Notes under the pieces: model-generated | Databases searched by the model: none | What the model saw: only the letters and a program-made list of their open reading frames with translations | What the model was told of the DNA's origin: nothing | Shown: positions 45,595 to 55,397 of the stretch, in pieces | Layout of the letters: each line of letters starts with the position of its first letter | Position numbering within the stretch: position 1 is the stretch's first letter | Translations under genes and position numbers: made by a program | Assembly (NCBI GenBank): GCA_018830485.1 | Contig: JAHJRQ010000008.1 | Location: 94,781-158,780 of the forward strand | Direction of reading: 5' to 3' | Length of the DNA: 64,000 nucleotides | Source: Pseudomonadota bacterium | GTDB taxonomy: Bacteria; Desulfobacterota; Desulfobulbia; Desulfobulbales; Desulfurivibrionaceae

Positions 45595-46515
45595 TCAGAT
45601 GCTGCCCAGAATGCGCTGGAACCGTTGCTGCCGCACGGTCATCCCGGCCGGGGTCTTGACTCCGGCAAGCTGGGGCGCAAGGTCGGCGATCCGGTCCGCC
45701 GGGTCGGGATGGGTCTTGGCGAAATCAAGCCCCTGCGGGTTGAGCCGCTGCTTCATCTCGCCAAGCATCGCGACCAGGGCCCGCTGGTCATAGCCGGCCC
45801 GGCGGAGAATCTCCAGGGCCGCGACGTCGGCCTCCCGTTCAAAGGCCCGGGAATAGCCGCTGTTGACCAGGGTTGCGGTGACATCGTGGATGGAATCCTC
45901 GAATATCCCGGTGAGCTGCGCCAGTTGCGGTCCCCCGGCCTGTTTGGCCCCTTCCGTGGCCATGATGGAAAAGGCGCTGGTCAGCCTGCTGGTCTTGATG
46001 GCCTGCAGCCCGTGCTTGAGTTGAACATGGGCGATTTCGTGGGCCAAAACTGCGGCCAGAGCGTCCTCGTCCTTGCAGCAGCGCAGCATGCCCCGGCTGA
46101 TAAAGATCAAGCCGCCCGGCGCGGCAAAGGCGTTGATCCCTTCATCCTCCAGGAGGACAAAATGATAGCCGCCGTAGGTTTCCGGCATGTCGGAGACCCT
46201 GGCCAGGGACTGGCCGACCAGGTTGAGGTACTCCACGGTCTGGGAGTCGGTGCGGGGGGAGTATTTCCCCAGCAGGGTGGCGCCCACCGCGCGGCCCACA
46301 TAGTATTCCTGCTCCGGCGTGATATCGGTGAAGGCCTTCTCCAGGGCCACGGCGGTTTTTTTGAGCGCCCCCACCTGGGACTCGCTGAGCCTGAAGCCGC
46401 CCAACTGGACCGCCCCGAGGCCGTCGATCACATCGGTGGTTTTGCAGCCAACAACGAGCACGGCGCACAAGAAAAACAACAGCACCGCACGGACAAAGGA
46501 TCGTTTATTTGCCAT
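45595..46515 (-). CDS. M48 family metallopeptidase lipoprotein
   Basis: A 306-residue periplasmic lipoprotein (leader to VVVGC-type lipobox, Cys24) with the zinc motif HEIAH (159-163) and a downstream Glu in FEREADVAALEIL. It resembles LoiP/BepA-like proteases that handle outer-membrane proteins. The start at 46515 overlaps the SH3-protein end by 11 bp, with GGGAGG upstream. Confidence 0.9.
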   Translation of the reverse strand: MANKRSFVRAVLLFFLCAVLVVGCKTTDVIDGLGAVQLGGFRLSESQVGALKKTAVALEKAFTDITPEQEYYVGRAVGATLLGKYSPRTDSQTVEYLNLVGQSLARVSDMPETYGGYHFVLLEDEGINAFAAPGGLIFISRGMLRCCKDEDALAAVLAHEIAHVQLKHGLQAIKTSRLTSAFSIMATEGAKQAGGPQLAQLTGIFEDSIHDVTATLVNSGYSRAFEREADVAALEILRRAGYDQRALVAMLGEMKQRLNPQGLDFAKTHPDPADRIADLAPQLAGVKTPAGMTVRQQRFQRILGSI

Positions 46516-47005
46516 GGGTGTTGCCTCCCTCGGGATTCTGCAAGCCGCCCTTGGCAAGAAATTCCCGCATGGCCTCCGGGCTCACCTGAATCCGCTCCAT
46601 CCAATCCACCGAGGCATAATCGAGATTCTTACCCCTGGCCTTGTACTGGGCTTCCACCTGGGCATTGAAACCCTTGCCGCCCAGGGCCAATTCATCCTCC
46701 GAGGCTCCACCCTCGAGCCGCTCTCCCGGTTTCAGGGTAATGGGCTTGGCGATGAGGCTGGCGCTGTGCATCCAGCCTTCCCGCCCCTGCTTCTGGTCCC
46801 GCACCTTGCGCCAGAGCCCCTGCTCGGCAAGCACATCCACCCGCTCGCCATAGCCGAGGGTGGCGATGATCTTGCCAAAGGGCATTGGCTGTTGGCGCAG
46901 CGCGCCATTACGCACCGCGACATTCAGCCATTCCTGCTTGGCCAGGGCCGGCGTTGCCGCAAGGCAGAAGAGCAACAGCAACAGAATCTTTCGTGGCATT
47001 CCCAT
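46505..47005 (-). CDS. Exported SH3-domain protein
   Basis: A 166-residue protein with a signal peptide (MGMPRKILLLLLFCLAAT...) and a bacterial SH3-like domain (about 25-95, LNVAVRNGALRQQP, GYGERVDVLAEQG, REGWMHSASL). These domains often bind cell-wall or peptide ligands. It is the first gene of the M48/cyclase/ABC operon. The start ATG 47005 is preceded by GGAGGAG. Confidence 0.8.
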   Translation of the reverse strand: MGMPRKILLLLLFCLAATPALAKQEWLNVAVRNGALRQQPMPFGKIIATLGYGERVDVLAEQGLWRKVRDQKQGREGWMHSASLIAKPITLKPGERLEGGASEDELALGGKGFNAQVEAQYKARGKNLDYASVDWMERIQVSPEAMREFLAKGGLQNPEGGNTHGK

Positions 47006-47306
47006 GAGACTCCTCCGAACCGAAAGCGCTTCCCGAATTTCCCGGGACACTCGTAAGGGAACCTTGAAAAATCAACTTCCTGTTGATTTTTCAAGCCGCA
47101 AAACCAAAACAAGTTTTGCCTTTGCTCACATTTTCAGCAACGTAAGTGGCTGAAAATGACGGGACGTCCTTGCCCCGCACAGGAGCCTTGAATTTTTCAA
47201 GGCTCCTGTAATAGTATCACAGGCAATCGGACGAAACAATGCGCCGCTGGGCAAGGCAGCCAACCCGCAGAACGCGGGATAAAGACCGTACGGCGGACAA
47301 CCCTTC
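47006..47306. other. Intergenic region with four tandem hairpins
   Basis: No gene. Four inverted repeats follow one another: 47063-47095 (14-bp perfect arms, loop TTCCT), 47098-47119 (7 bp), 47129-47158 (10 bp) and 47179-47209 (14-bp perfect arms, loop TTT). The first and last share CTTGAA at the arm ends. It may be a terminator cluster or a structured RNA. Confidence 0.7.
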
Positions 47307-47621
47307 CTACTTGAGAAAAGAGCAGCAGTAGTCCGTAAGGGTTTTCACCTTCAGGCCGAACTTGGAGTGGGCCGGAACCTCAAAGGACTCGCCGCCCTTG
47401 ATCGTTTGCCAGGCGGATGCTCCAGGCAGCATGACATCCAGATCTCCGGCCAGGATCTCCATGAGCTCCTTGTCCGCCGTGTTGAATTCATATTCGCCGG
47501 GCAGCATGATGCCCAGGGTTTTTTTTGCGCCGTCGGCAAAAATCACGCTGCGGCTGGTGACCTTGCCGTCGAAATACACATTGGCCTTTTTCACGATGGT
47601 GACATTGTTGAACTCGGACAT
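47307..47621 (-). CDS. ppnP: Pyrimidine/purine nucleoside phosphorylase PpnP
   Basis: A 104-residue cupin-like protein of the PpnP (DUF1255) family: [26 protein letters not shown] and a C-terminal [12 protein letters not shown]. PpnP phosphorolyses several nucleosides. The ATG at 47621 has GAGGAAA upstream; the frame extends further but not as homologous sequence. Monocistronic, with a strong palindromic terminator on its far side. Confidence 0.88.
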   Translation of the reverse strand: MSEFNNVTIVKKANVYFDGKVTSRSVIFADGAKKTLGIMLPGEYEFNTADKELMEILAGDLDVMLPGASAWQTIKGGESFEVPAHSKFGLKVKTLTDYCCSFLK

Positions 47622-47759
47622 GGGGTTTCCTCTTGCTTGTTTTTTTAATTCCCGCCTCAACACGCATACGGGAAGACCTGATGCACAGTGCAACCTCGTA
47701 GATTCTTTATAACCGAGCCGGATAAATTGCAAGAATTTGTTGGTCCGCCTTACCCCTGC

Positions 47760-47803
47760 CCGAAAAGAAAAAGGCCGCCCAGGGGCGGCCTTTTTCTTTT
47801 CGG
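47760..47803. terminator. 20-bp perfect palindromic terminator
   Basis: Arms 47760-47779 and 47784-47803 (loop CAGG): CCGAAAAGA5-GGCCGCC and its exact complement with T5-C-T4. It terminates the DUF1566 gene (minus, stop 47820). Confidence 0.9.
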
Positions 47804-47819
47804 CATTGCCTTTCTTATT

Positions 47820-48758
47820 TCAGACGGAACGGCACACCCTGCCGAACCCGCCCGGGATGGTGCCCGAGGCCCAGAAGACCGTGGCCTGCTTGAAATCCAT
47901 AAACCAGTAGCCGCCGGGCTTGCGCTGGTCGGCTAAAAAGATAAAAGGCTGCTCCTTGGAAAAACAGGGATGGAGATGGACGCCCTTTTCATTGACCCGC
48001 GGCTCGAGCAGCGAGAAGCTTTCTTCCATGGTGGGCAGCCGCCAGTCGGAGAAGCCGGCAAAGCGCTGGTCATTCAACTCCGCCACATATTTCTGCACAT
48101 TGCGGATGGTGGTGAGATCGCAGCCGCCCCGCTGCCACATGAGCCCGGTGGCCCCATCGCTAACGGTGAGACCGTCGCCGTTGTCCACCAGCAGGTTGCG
48201 AAAATTCCCCGTGGGGTTGCGGCGGCTGTCGTAACAGCCGATTCTCGCCGCAAGAGTCTCGGCCTCCAATTCGCTTACCACTCCACCCCCCGCCCGCAGA
48301 CGTACCTTGGCCTTCGTCGGCAAGGAATCAGCCCTGAACGGAAGCCCTGTCTCCATGACCTCCTGCGGCACGGAATTATCCACCAGCGCAATCCGGGAGG
48401 AATCCTCGTTCTCGATGATTTTTTCCAGCAGCCATTGCTTGATTCCCTCGTCAATGGCGTAGCTCTGGTCCCGCATGTCCTTGCCCTGCCGGGACACGCA
48501 GTTTTTCAGCATCTCCTGCGGACAGTCGATATGGGCAAGAATCTTGGCATGTTTGACGCCCCGCTCCATCAGGCAGAGCTTGGCCGGAGAACTCCAGTTA
48601 TCGATATAAAAATAATAGTGCAGCTCCGAATTGTTGCGAATCCGTTCCTGGTCCTTGCCTCCCCAGCTCTCGAACATGGCAAAGGTATCCGAGGGGGTAA
48701 GATCCCAGTCGATCGACACAGGTTGATCACCCATACCCAGCTTTTCCGCTAATCCCAT
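47820..48758 (-). CDS. DUF1566 domain protein
   Basis: A 312-residue protein with a C-terminal DUF1566-type lectin-like domain: TVSDGATGLMWQRGG, WRLPTMEESFSLLEP, FWASGTIPGGFGRVCR. The N-terminal half (about 1-150) has no signal peptide and is not recognised. DUF1566 domains occur in surface or secreted proteins. Start ATG 48758 with GAGGAGG upstream. Monocistronic. Confidence 0.8.
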   Translation of the reverse strand: MGLAEKLGMGDQPVSIDWDLTPSDTFAMFESWGGKDQERIRNNSELHYYFYIDNWSSPAKLCLMERGVKHAKILAHIDCPQEMLKNCVSRQGKDMRDQSYAIDEGIKQWLLEKIIENEDSSRIALVDNSVPQEVMETGLPFRADSLPTKAKVRLRAGGGVVSELEAETLAARIGCYDSRRNPTGNFRNLLVDNGDGLTVSDGATGLMWQRGGCDLTTIRNVQKYVAELNDQRFAGFSDWRLPTMEESFSLLEPRVNEKGVHLHPCFSKEQPFIFLADQRKPGGYWFMDFKQATVFWASGTIPGGFGRVCRSV

Positions 48759-48885
48759 GGCACACCTCCTCAGTTTTATTGTCATCTTCTCTCTGGAAAC
48801 GATATAATGAGTAAGCAACTTTTGAAATTAGTAATTATTACCAATAATAACTACTGGTTTCATTCCAGGCAAGAGGAATTACGCC

Positions 48886-50985
48886 ATGCGCAAAGAAAAA
48901 TTCATCACCGGCGCCGGATACCCCCTTCCCTTGGGTTCGTTTTTGAAGCCGGAAGGGGTTAATTTCGCCATATTTTCCCGCCATGCCGAGGCCGTTACCC
49001 TGGTCTTGTTCAAGTCCGGCGCCGAGGATCCCTGCGCCGAGATCCCCCTTGACCCGAAAATCAACCGGACCGGCAACATCTGGCATATCCTGCTCCACGA
49101 TCTCGACACCACCCTGCGCTATGGCTACCGCATGTCCGGCCCCTACGACCCCAGGGGGGCGGGCCATTTTTTTTCCGAGAAAAACCTGCTGCTCGATCCC
49201 TACGCCAAAGCCCTTACCGGCGGATCGGAATGGGGGGTCGCTTACTGCCGTTCCGGCCTCTGTGCGCCGCTGTCCACCTTCCAGCGGCGCTGCTGCATCA
49301 TCGGCGACGAATTCGACTGGGAAGGCGACAGGCCCCTCAATATCCCCCTGGAAAAGAGCATCATCTACGAGCTCCATGTCCGGGGCTTCACCAAACATGC
49401 CAGTTCCGGCGTACCCAATCCCGGCACCTATCAGGGGGTGGTGGACAAAATCCCCTATCTCAAGAAACTGGGCATTACCGCCGTGGAGCTTCTGCCGGTC
49501 ACCGAGTTCAACGAGCTCGAACTCACCAACTCCAACCCCTTCACCGGGGAGAGGCTGAAGAATTTCTGGGGCTACAGCCCCATTTCCTTTTTCGCTCCCA
49601 AGGCGGCCTACGCCGTCAACGGCCGCAACGGCAACCAGGTCCGGGAGTTCAAGGAGATGGTCAAGGCGTTGCATAAGGCCGGGATCGAGGTGATTCTGGA
49701 CGTGGTCTTCAACCACACGGCGGAAGGCGGCGGCGACGGCCCGGTGATCAGCTTCCGGGGGCTGGACAACGTCATCTACTATCTGCTTGACCCGCGGAGC
49801 CGGGAATATCTCAATTTTTCCGGCTGCGGCAACACGGTGAACTGCAACCATCCCCTGGTGAGGCATCTTATCATGGACTGCCTGCGTTACTGGGTTATGG
49901 AGATGCATGTGGACGGCTTCCGCTTCGATCTGGCCAGCGTCCTGGGCCGCGACCAGCAGGGGCATGTGCTGAGCAACCCGCCCATGGTGGAAAAAATCGC
50001 CGAAGATCCCATCCTCGCCGACACCAAGATCATTGCCGAGGCCTGGGATGCCGCGGGCCTCTACCAGGTGGGGAGTTTTTCCACCAACCGGCGCTGGGCC
50101 GAATGGAACGGCAAGTTCCGCGACGATGTCCGCCGCTTCCTCTGCGGGCACGACGACACGGTGGCCCCGCTTGCCACCCGCATCGCAGGCAGCGCCGACC
50201 TCTACCAGGACGACGGCCGCACCCCGCGCAACTCCATCAATTTCATCACCAGCCACGACGGCTTCACCCTCTACGACCAGGTGAGCTACAACACCAAGCA
50301 CAACCTGGCCAACGGCGAGGACAACCGCGACGGCGGCAACGACAACATGAGCTGGAACAGCGGCAGCGAAGGTCCCACGGACAACGCGGCCATCGAAAAG
50401 CTGCGCCTGAGGCGGATCAAAACCTTTGCCGCCATCCTGATGCTTTCCCAGGGGGTGCCCATGCTGGTGGCAGGCGATGAATTCGGCCGGACTCAGCAGG
50501 GCAACAACAACGCGTATTGCCAGGACAATGAAATAAGCTGGCTCAATTGGGAGTTGGCCAAGCAGAACCACGGGTTGCTGCGTTTTTTTACCCGGATCAT
50601 CACCTTGCGGAAAAGCCACCCGGTATTCCACCGCACCGATTTTTTCCCAGCCGACGAAGAAAACCCGGAAATCGAGTGGCAATCGACCACGCCGGGAAGA
50701 CCGGACTGGTCGCCGGCCTGCAAGACCCTGGCCTTTGTGCTCCACGGAGCCACCGCCGGGGTGCGGCGCGACGACGATTTTCTCGTCATGCTCAACGGCG
50801 ACCACACCCCCCAGGAATTCATCATCCCGGCGCCGCCCGCAGGCCGATTCTGGCAGGGGCTGATCGACACCGGTGCCCCATCCCCGAAGGATATCGTCAG
50901 CGAAACCAAGAGCCGGCCGGTGCGGGACGCCTCAATTACCGTGGCGAATCTGGCCGCGACAATCTTTATCTCCAAACCCTGCTGA
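48886..50985 (+). CDS. glgX: Glycogen debranching enzyme GlgX
   Basis: A 699-residue GH13 isoamylase-type enzyme that cleaves alpha-1,6 branches of limit dextrins. A CBM48 domain (about 10-110) precedes the catalytic barrel with VDGFRFDLASVL (nucleophile Asp), KIIAEAWDAAG (acid/base Glu) and NFITSHDGFTLYDQ (third Asp). Length is normal. AGAGGAA precedes the ATG. Confidence 0.93.
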   Translation: MRKEKFITGAGYPLPLGSFLKPEGVNFAIFSRHAEAVTLVLFKSGAEDPCAEIPLDPKINRTGNIWHILLHDLDTTLRYGYRMSGPYDPRGAGHFFSEKNLLLDPYAKALTGGSEWGVAYCRSGLCAPLSTFQRRCCIIGDEFDWEGDRPLNIPLEKSIIYELHVRGFTKHASSGVPNPGTYQGVVDKIPYLKKLGITAVELLPVTEFNELELTNSNPFTGERLKNFWGYSPISFFAPKAAYAVNGRNGNQVREFKEMVKALHKAGIEVILDVVFNHTAEGGGDGPVISFRGLDNVIYYLLDPRSREYLNFSGCGNTVNCNHPLVRHLIMDCLRYWVMEMHVDGFRFDLASVLGRDQQGHVLSNPPMVEKIAEDPILADTKIIAEAWDAAGLYQVGSFSTNRRWAEWNGKFRDDVRRFLCGHDDTVAPLATRIAGSADLYQDDGRTPRNSINFITSHDGFTLYDQVSYNTKHNLANGEDNRDGGNDNMSWNSGSEGPTDNAAIEKLRLRRIKTFAAILMLSQGVPMLVAGDEFGRTQQGNNNAYCQDNEISWLNWELAKQNHGLLRFFTRIITLRKSHPVFHRTDFFPADEENPEIEWQSTTPGRPDWSPACKTLAFVLHGATAGVRRDDDFLVMLNGDHTPQEFIIPAPPAGRFWQGLIDTGAPSPKDIVSETKSRPVRDASITVANLAATIFISKPC

Positions 50986-50992
50986 GCCAGCC

Positions 50993-51499
50993 ATGCAGAT
51001 CCTGTTCCTCGGAGATTCCCTTGTTGAATTTCACAACTGGCAGACCTGTTTTCCCGCGCATCGGGTGGTCAACGCCGGCAGGGCCGGAGAGACCGTGGCC
51101 GGCCTGCTTGCCACCCTTCCCCGGCATCTGCGCCGCTGCCCCGACCCGGAGCGCGTGGTTATCATGATCGGCACCAACAATCTGCTCAGGGAAGAGTATG
51201 GCTTTCTGCCCGAATACGCGGAGATCCTTGACGTTCTGGGCAGCGCGCTCGCCCCGGCGCGGATTACCGTTACCAGCCTGCCGCCCATCCGGGCCGCCCA
51301 TCTGGCACCTACCGTCGTACCCCGCCTGAACGAAGGGTTGCTCCAACTCAGCCAACAGAAAAAGGTTGCGTTTCTGGACCTCTGCGCGGCCTTCAACACC
51401 GGGGAGCCGGACGCGGCTGCCTGCTTCGCCGAGGACGGAGTCCATTTCAGCGACTTGGGATACAGCATCTGGTCTGCCTGGCTTGCCCGCGTTTTGTAG
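50993..51499 (+). CDS. SGNH/GDSL hydrolase
   Basis: A 168-residue esterase-type hydrolase: block I FLGDSL (Ser), block III VIMIGTNN (Asn) and block V DGVHFSDLGY (Asp-x-x-His). It lies 7 bp after GlgX on the same strand and may be co-transcribed. No signal peptide. Substrate unknown; acetyl-sugar or lysophospholipid are common in the family. Confidence 0.88.
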   Translation: MQILFLGDSLVEFHNWQTCFPAHRVVNAGRAGETVAGLLATLPRHLRRCPDPERVVIMIGTNNLLREEYGFLPEYAEILDVLGSALAPARITVTSLPPIRAAHLAPTVVPRLNEGLLQLSQQKKVAFLDLCAAFNTGEPDAAACFAEDGVHFSDLGYSIWSAWLARVL

Positions 51500-51623
51500 G
51501 ATTTCCCTTCCATTCTCCCCGTTTCCGCACATTTTCAGATGCACTTTCAGACAAATTTGTTACAATGAATCGCCGTGCACCGCATAACGTATACCAAACC
51601 GTAAGAAAGACCCGGGAGAAGCC

Positions 51624-53174
51624 ATGCCTGAAAACAACCGCCAGCCCATTGACCTGGCTACCCTGTACGAAATAACCCGGGCATTAGCCTCCTCCGACGA
51701 CCTGCGCAAATGCTTGGAGGAAAGCCTCACCGTGCTGGCAGCCCGCACCAGACTTGGAAACGGCGCGGTGACCATCGCCAATCCGCTCACCGGCCAGATC
51801 GAAACCGAGGTGGCTCCGGGCATGACCGCGGAAGCGCGGAAGCGCGGGATATACAAATTCGGCGAGGGCATCACCGGCAGGGTGGTGGCCAGCGGCGCCC
51901 CCATCGTGGTGCCCCAGATCAGCCAGGAACCGCTCTTTTTGAACAAAACCAGGGCCAGGGCCGAAAAAAACCAGGAGGCCCTCTCCTTTCTCTGCGTGCC
52001 TATCAAGCACGGAGCCACCACCATCGGCGCCTTGAGCGTGGACCGCAATTATCAGGAGGGCATCGACTTTGAAAAAGACCTCCAGTTTCTCACCGTGCTC
52101 TCCGGCCTCATCGCCCAAACCGTGGTCCGCATCCAGGCGGTGAACCAGGAGCGCGAGCGGCTGGAGCAGGAGAACACCCAGTTGCGGCGGGAGCTTTCGG
52201 AAAAATACCGGGTGGCCAGCATCGTCAGCAACTCGAACCGGATGCAGGAGGTGTTCGAAATGATCCACCGGGTGGCGGACTCCAACGCCACCATCCTGCT
52301 GCGCGGCGAATCCGGCACCGGCAAGACCATGGTGGCCAAGGCCGTGCACCACAATAGCAAGCGGGCCAAGGCGCCCTTCGTGGTGGTCAACTGCTCGGCC
52401 CTGCCCGAAACCCTGCTGGAATCCGAACTGTTCGGCCACGAAAAAGGGGCTTTCACCGGGGCGCAGGCCGCCAAAAAGGGCCGTTTCGAATTGGCCGAGG
52501 GCGGCACCCTGTTTCTCGACGAAATCGGCGAACTGAGCCAGAACGTCCAGATCAAGCTGCTCAACGTGGTGCAGGACCGCGAATTCCAGCGGTTGGGCGG
52601 CATCGCCCCGATCAAATGCAATGTCCGGCTGATCACCGCCACCAACAAGGATCTGGAAAAAGCCGTGGAAGAAGGTTCTTTCCGGGAAGACCTCTACTAC
52701 CGGCTCAATGTCTTCCCCATCTACCTGCCGCCCCTGCGGGAGCGGCGCACCGACATCATGCTCCTGGCCGACTTCTTCCTGCAGAAATACAACGAGGAGA
52801 ATGGCAAGCAGATCCGCCGCATCTCCACCCCGGCCATCGACCTCCTGGTCCAGTACCACTGGCCGGGCAATGTGCGGGAGCTGCAAAACTGCATCGAACG
52901 GGCGGTGCTGATCTGCGACGAGGACTCGATCAAGAGCTTTCACTTGCCGCCGTCGCTGCAAACCTCGGAATCGGTGAGCGACCACGCCAACCCGGTTTCC
53001 TTTGCAGCGGCAGTGGACAATTTCGAGCGGGAGCTGATCATCGACAGCCTGAAGAAATGCCAGGGCAACCAGACCAAGGCCGCGCAACTGCTGGACACCA
53101 GCCTCAGGATCATTAACTACAAGATCGCCAAGCTCAACATCAATCCCCGCCAGTTCAAGCTCAACAAGCCATAG
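51624..53174 (+). CDS. NifA-like sigma54-dependent activator
   Basis: A 516-residue bacterial enhancer-binding protein: GAF (about 20-170), AAA+ (about 205-430) with Walker A GESGTGKT, sigma54-contact loop GAFTGA, Walker [13 protein letters not shown] and R-finger region, and a Fis-type HTH (about 465-512, [10 protein letters not shown]). The layout is that of NifA-like proteins. No nif genes are here, so NifA identity is not proven. GGGAGAAG precedes the ATG. Confidence 0.88.
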   Translation: MPENNRQPIDLATLYEITRALASSDDLRKCLEESLTVLAARTRLGNGAVTIANPLTGQIETEVAPGMTAEARKRGIYKFGEGITGRVVASGAPIVVPQISQEPLFLNKTRARAEKNQEALSFLCVPIKHGATTIGALSVDRNYQEGIDFEKDLQFLTVLSGLIAQTVVRIQAVNQERERLEQENTQLRRELSEKYRVASIVSNSNRMQEVFEMIHRVADSNATILLRGESGTGKTMVAKAVHHNSKRAKAPFVVVNCSALPETLLESELFGHEKGAFTGAQAAKKGRFELAEGGTLFLDEIGELSQNVQIKLLNVVQDREFQRLGGIAPIKCNVRLITATNKDLEKAVEEGSFREDLYYRLNVFPIYLPPLRERRTDIMLLADFFLQKYNEENGKQIRRISTPAIDLLVQYHWPGNVRELQNCIERAVLICDEDSIKSFHLPPSLQTSESVSDHANPVSFAAAVDNFERELIIDSLKKCQGNQTKAAQLLDTSLRIINYKIAKLNINPRQFKLNKP

Positions 53175-53183
53175 GGGTGGGCC

Positions 53184-53741
53184 ATGACCGTTCTCCTCCA
53201 CCTCTGCTGCGGCCCCTGCACCATCTTTCCCCTCACCGCCCTGCGGGAACAGGGGTTTGCCGTGCAGGGCTATTTTCATAACCCCAATATCCATCCCTTC
53301 CGGGAGTTCAAGCAGCGGCTCGACACCCTGGAGGATCTGGCGCGCCGGACCTCGCTGTCCGTGGAATACGAACGGGAATACGGGCTCAGGGAATACCTGC
53401 GAAGAATCGTGTTCCACGAAGAGGAGCGCTGCCCGCTCTGCTACCGGATGCGCCTTGAGGCGACGGCCAGAAAAGCCAGGGAGCTCGGAGCCGAGGCCTT
53501 CAGCACCACCCTGCTGTACAGCCGCTACCAGCGCCATGAAACCATCCGGGCACTTGGCGAAGAGCTGGCAAGACAATTCGGGGTGCCGTTTTATTACGAG
53601 GATTTTCGAGTCGGCTGGCAGGAGGGGATCGACGCCAGCCTTGAGATGGAACTGTACCGCCAGCCATACTGCGGCTGCATTTACAGCGAACAGGAACGCT
53701 ACGACAAGAAGTTCGGGAAGAACAAGGAAACAGAGGCATAA
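53184..53741 (+). CDS. queH: Epoxyqueuosine reductase QueH
   Basis: A 185-residue QueH (DUF208): LLHLCCGPCTIFP at the start (Cys pair), CPLCYRMRLEATARKA and the terminal CGC in PYCGCIYSEQ. It reduces epoxyqueuosine to queuosine in tRNA. It lies 9 bp after the NifA-like gene, with GGGGTGGG upstream. Confidence 0.93.
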   Translation: MTVLLHLCCGPCTIFPLTALREQGFAVQGYFHNPNIHPFREFKQRLDTLEDLARRTSLSVEYEREYGLREYLRRIVFHEEERCPLCYRMRLEATARKARELGAEAFSTTLLYSRYQRHETIRALGEELARQFGVPFYYEDFRVGWQEGIDASLEMELYRQPYCGCIYSEQERYDKKFGKNKETEA

Positions 53742-53745
53742 ACAA

Positions 53746-53783
53746 CAATGGGCCTTACCCGGCAAACAGAGAAAGGCCCATCA
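53746..53783. terminator. Hairpin between convergent queH and bamD
   Basis: ATGGGCCTT and AAGGCCCAT arms near 53747-53783 with a 14-bp loop. No T run, so only a likely terminator. Confidence 0.45.
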
Positions 53784-53809
53784 TAATAAGCAGCATGCGC
53801 GCCGGGAGC

Positions 53810-54637
53810 TTATTCCTTGACAGTCCCACCGCTGCTGCTGCCGCCGGGCAGGATGCCGAAGGCGGAGGTAAAGGACTGCCAGTCCGGCAGCGAGATCGTG
53901 GGCACGAACCTGCGCCAGGTTTTCTCAATGCCCTTGCCGGACTTCAACTGGGCCAAGAGCTCGGTGGCCCGGGGCGTGACGCTCGCCTCGGGATAGGTGG
54001 CAAGCAGATATTCAAGCCGTCCCTGGGCCTGCTTGTCTTCATCGGTGCGCAGATAGAACGAGGCCACGGAAAACTCGTGCTGGGCCAAAAAATCGCGGGC
54101 GGCCCGAGTCCGGGCGGAAGCCTCCACGAAATAAGGCGACTGCGGATAGGCGCGATTCAACCGCCCAAAGGCCTGCACCGCGTTCTGGGCATTGCCCGGA
54201 TCCCGGTCGTTGGTCCCGATCTGACTGTAATAACACATGCCGATCTGGAACAAAACATAGGGCACCGCCTCGTTGGTCGGATGGTTGGCCTCGAACTCTT
54301 CATACAGGGTCTTGGCCTCATTGAACTTGTCCAGGTAATAATTGGAATCCGCGGCCTTCAGTTCGGCCAGCAGCGCCACCTCGCTGAAGGGAAACCGGTC
54401 TTTTATCTCCACGAAACGTTTCAGGGCCGCACTGTATTTCCCGCGGTTGAAGTCGGCCATCCCCTCCATGGCCAGGGCTTCCGGGGTTTCCTGCGCAGCA
54501 GAGCCCTCGCCAAAACCAACCCAGCCCAGCATGGTGTCAAGGGTCGCGCAGCCGCTGAGCCCCGCGGCCGGGACAATCATGGCAAAAGCCAGAACGCAGG
54601 TCCGAAAAAACCGCCTATTCCGTTGTGAAAAAATCAT
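53810..54637 (-). CDS. bamD: Outer membrane assembly factor BamD
   Basis: A 275-residue lipoprotein (leader to AGLSGC) with five TPR-like repeats: FNRGKYSAALKRFVEIK, LDKFNEAKTLYEEFE, and YPQSPYFVEAS. BamD helps insert beta-barrel proteins. The start ATG 54637 is chosen; an ATG at 54652 is an alternative. Monocistronic. Confidence 0.9.
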   Translation of the reverse strand: MIFSQRNRRFFRTCVLAFAMIVPAAGLSGCATLDTMLGWVGFGEGSAAQETPEALAMEGMADFNRGKYSAALKRFVEIKDRFPFSEVALLAELKAADSNYYLDKFNEAKTLYEEFEANHPTNEAVPYVLFQIGMCYYSQIGTNDRDPGNAQNAVQAFGRLNRAYPQSPYFVEASARTRAARDFLAQHEFSVASFYLRTDEDKQAQGRLEYLLATYPEASVTPRATELLAQLKSGKGIEKTWRRFVPTISLPDWQSFTSAFGILPGGSSSGGTVKE

Positions 54638-54659
54638 GTCCCGCTCATCCATTTCAGCC

Positions 54660-54694
54660 AAAAGAGAAAAGGCCCGGCACACTGGAACCGGGCC
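54660..54694 (-). terminator. Terminator after thioredoxin gene
   Basis: On the minus strand GGCCCGG (54694-54688) pairs with CCGGGCC (54677-54671) and is followed by TTTTCTCTTTT. It can end the trxA transcript. An additional hairpin GATCTTCCAG/CTGGAAGATC lies at 54811-54839. Confidence 0.6.
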
Positions 54695-54885
54695 GGAAAA
54701 CCATCATGAATCACACTGGCAGGGTGTTGTAAAACTCGTTTTTTGACGCCCGGCGTGGGACCCAAGAATGGATCGCCAACCTCAACAAATATAACTCGTT
54801 GAAATTGCGAGATCTTCCAGAATTCGCTCCTGGAAGATCGTGGTGAAAAAAACGTGGACGGATTTTTTCACCATCCTGTTAAGGA

Positions 54886-55215
54886 TTACAGAGCCTTTTC
54901 GATCATGGCCTTGAGCTGCTGCTTGCCCACCGCGCCGGTCACCTGGTCGGCAACCTCCCCTCCCTTGAAAAGAATCAGGGTGGGAATGGCCCGAATCCCG
55001 TATTTGCCGGGGGTGACGGGGTTATCATCGACATTCATCTTGCCGATCTTGACCTTGCCCTCGAACTCGGCGGCCAGCTCATCGATAACCGGGCCGATCG
55101 CCTTGCAGGGTCCGCACCACGGCGCCCAAAAATCCAAGAGAAACGGGGTCTCGGACTGTAATGCCTTTGCGCTGAAATCGCCGTCGGAAACCTGGATCAC
55201 CTTGTCGCTCGCCAT
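54886..55215 (-). CDS. trxA: Thioredoxin TrxA
   Basis: A 109-residue thioredoxin with active site WCGPC (Cys34, Cys37) and cis-Pro in IRAIPTLILF. AAAAGGAGA precedes the ATG. Monocistronic. Confidence 0.94.
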   Translation of the reverse strand: MASDKVIQVSDGDFSAKALQSETPFLLDFWAPWCGPCKAIGPVIDELAAEFEGKVKIGKMNVDDNPVTPGKYGIRAIPTLILFKGGEVADQVTGAVGKQQLKAMIEKAL

Positions 55216-55278
55216 AATTTTCTCCTTTTATTTCATGGGGATAATTGTGTTCAGAGTATAATTGCTTCATCTTACAAA

Positions 55279-55324
55279 GGGAACCGGGTGCTGACAAGGA
55301 AAATCTTGTGCGCACCCGGTTCCC
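55279..55324. repeat. Long hairpin upstream of trxA
   Basis: GGGAACCGGGTGC (55279-55291) pairs exactly with GCACCCGGTTCCC (55312-55324), and ACAAG/CTTGT extend the stem inward. It lies about 65 bp before the trxA start in the spacer shared with the gene at 55398. Function unknown; an operator or an RNA structure. Confidence 0.65.
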
Positions 55325-55360
55325 CCAGCGAGAGAAAAGGGCAAAAACCGCACCTCCTTC

Positions 55361-55390
55361 TTGACAACCAACAGGCAGTCGCTATATGGT
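55361..55390 (+). promoter_or_regulatory. Promoter of the zinc-ribbon gene, possibly leaderless
   Basis: TTGACA (55361-55366) with TATATG (55383-55388, 16-bp spacer) or TATGGT (18-bp spacer). Transcription would begin about 55395-55398, almost on the ATG at 55398. Confidence 0.45.
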
Positions 55391-55397
55391 AATCAGC

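Noticed and set aside
48838..50805. Long minus-strand frame
   Set aside because: Antisense of glgX; Val/Gly/Ala-rich shadow.
51684..53765. Long minus-strand frame
   Set aside because: Antisense of the NifA-like gene and queH, both with clear catalytic motifs.
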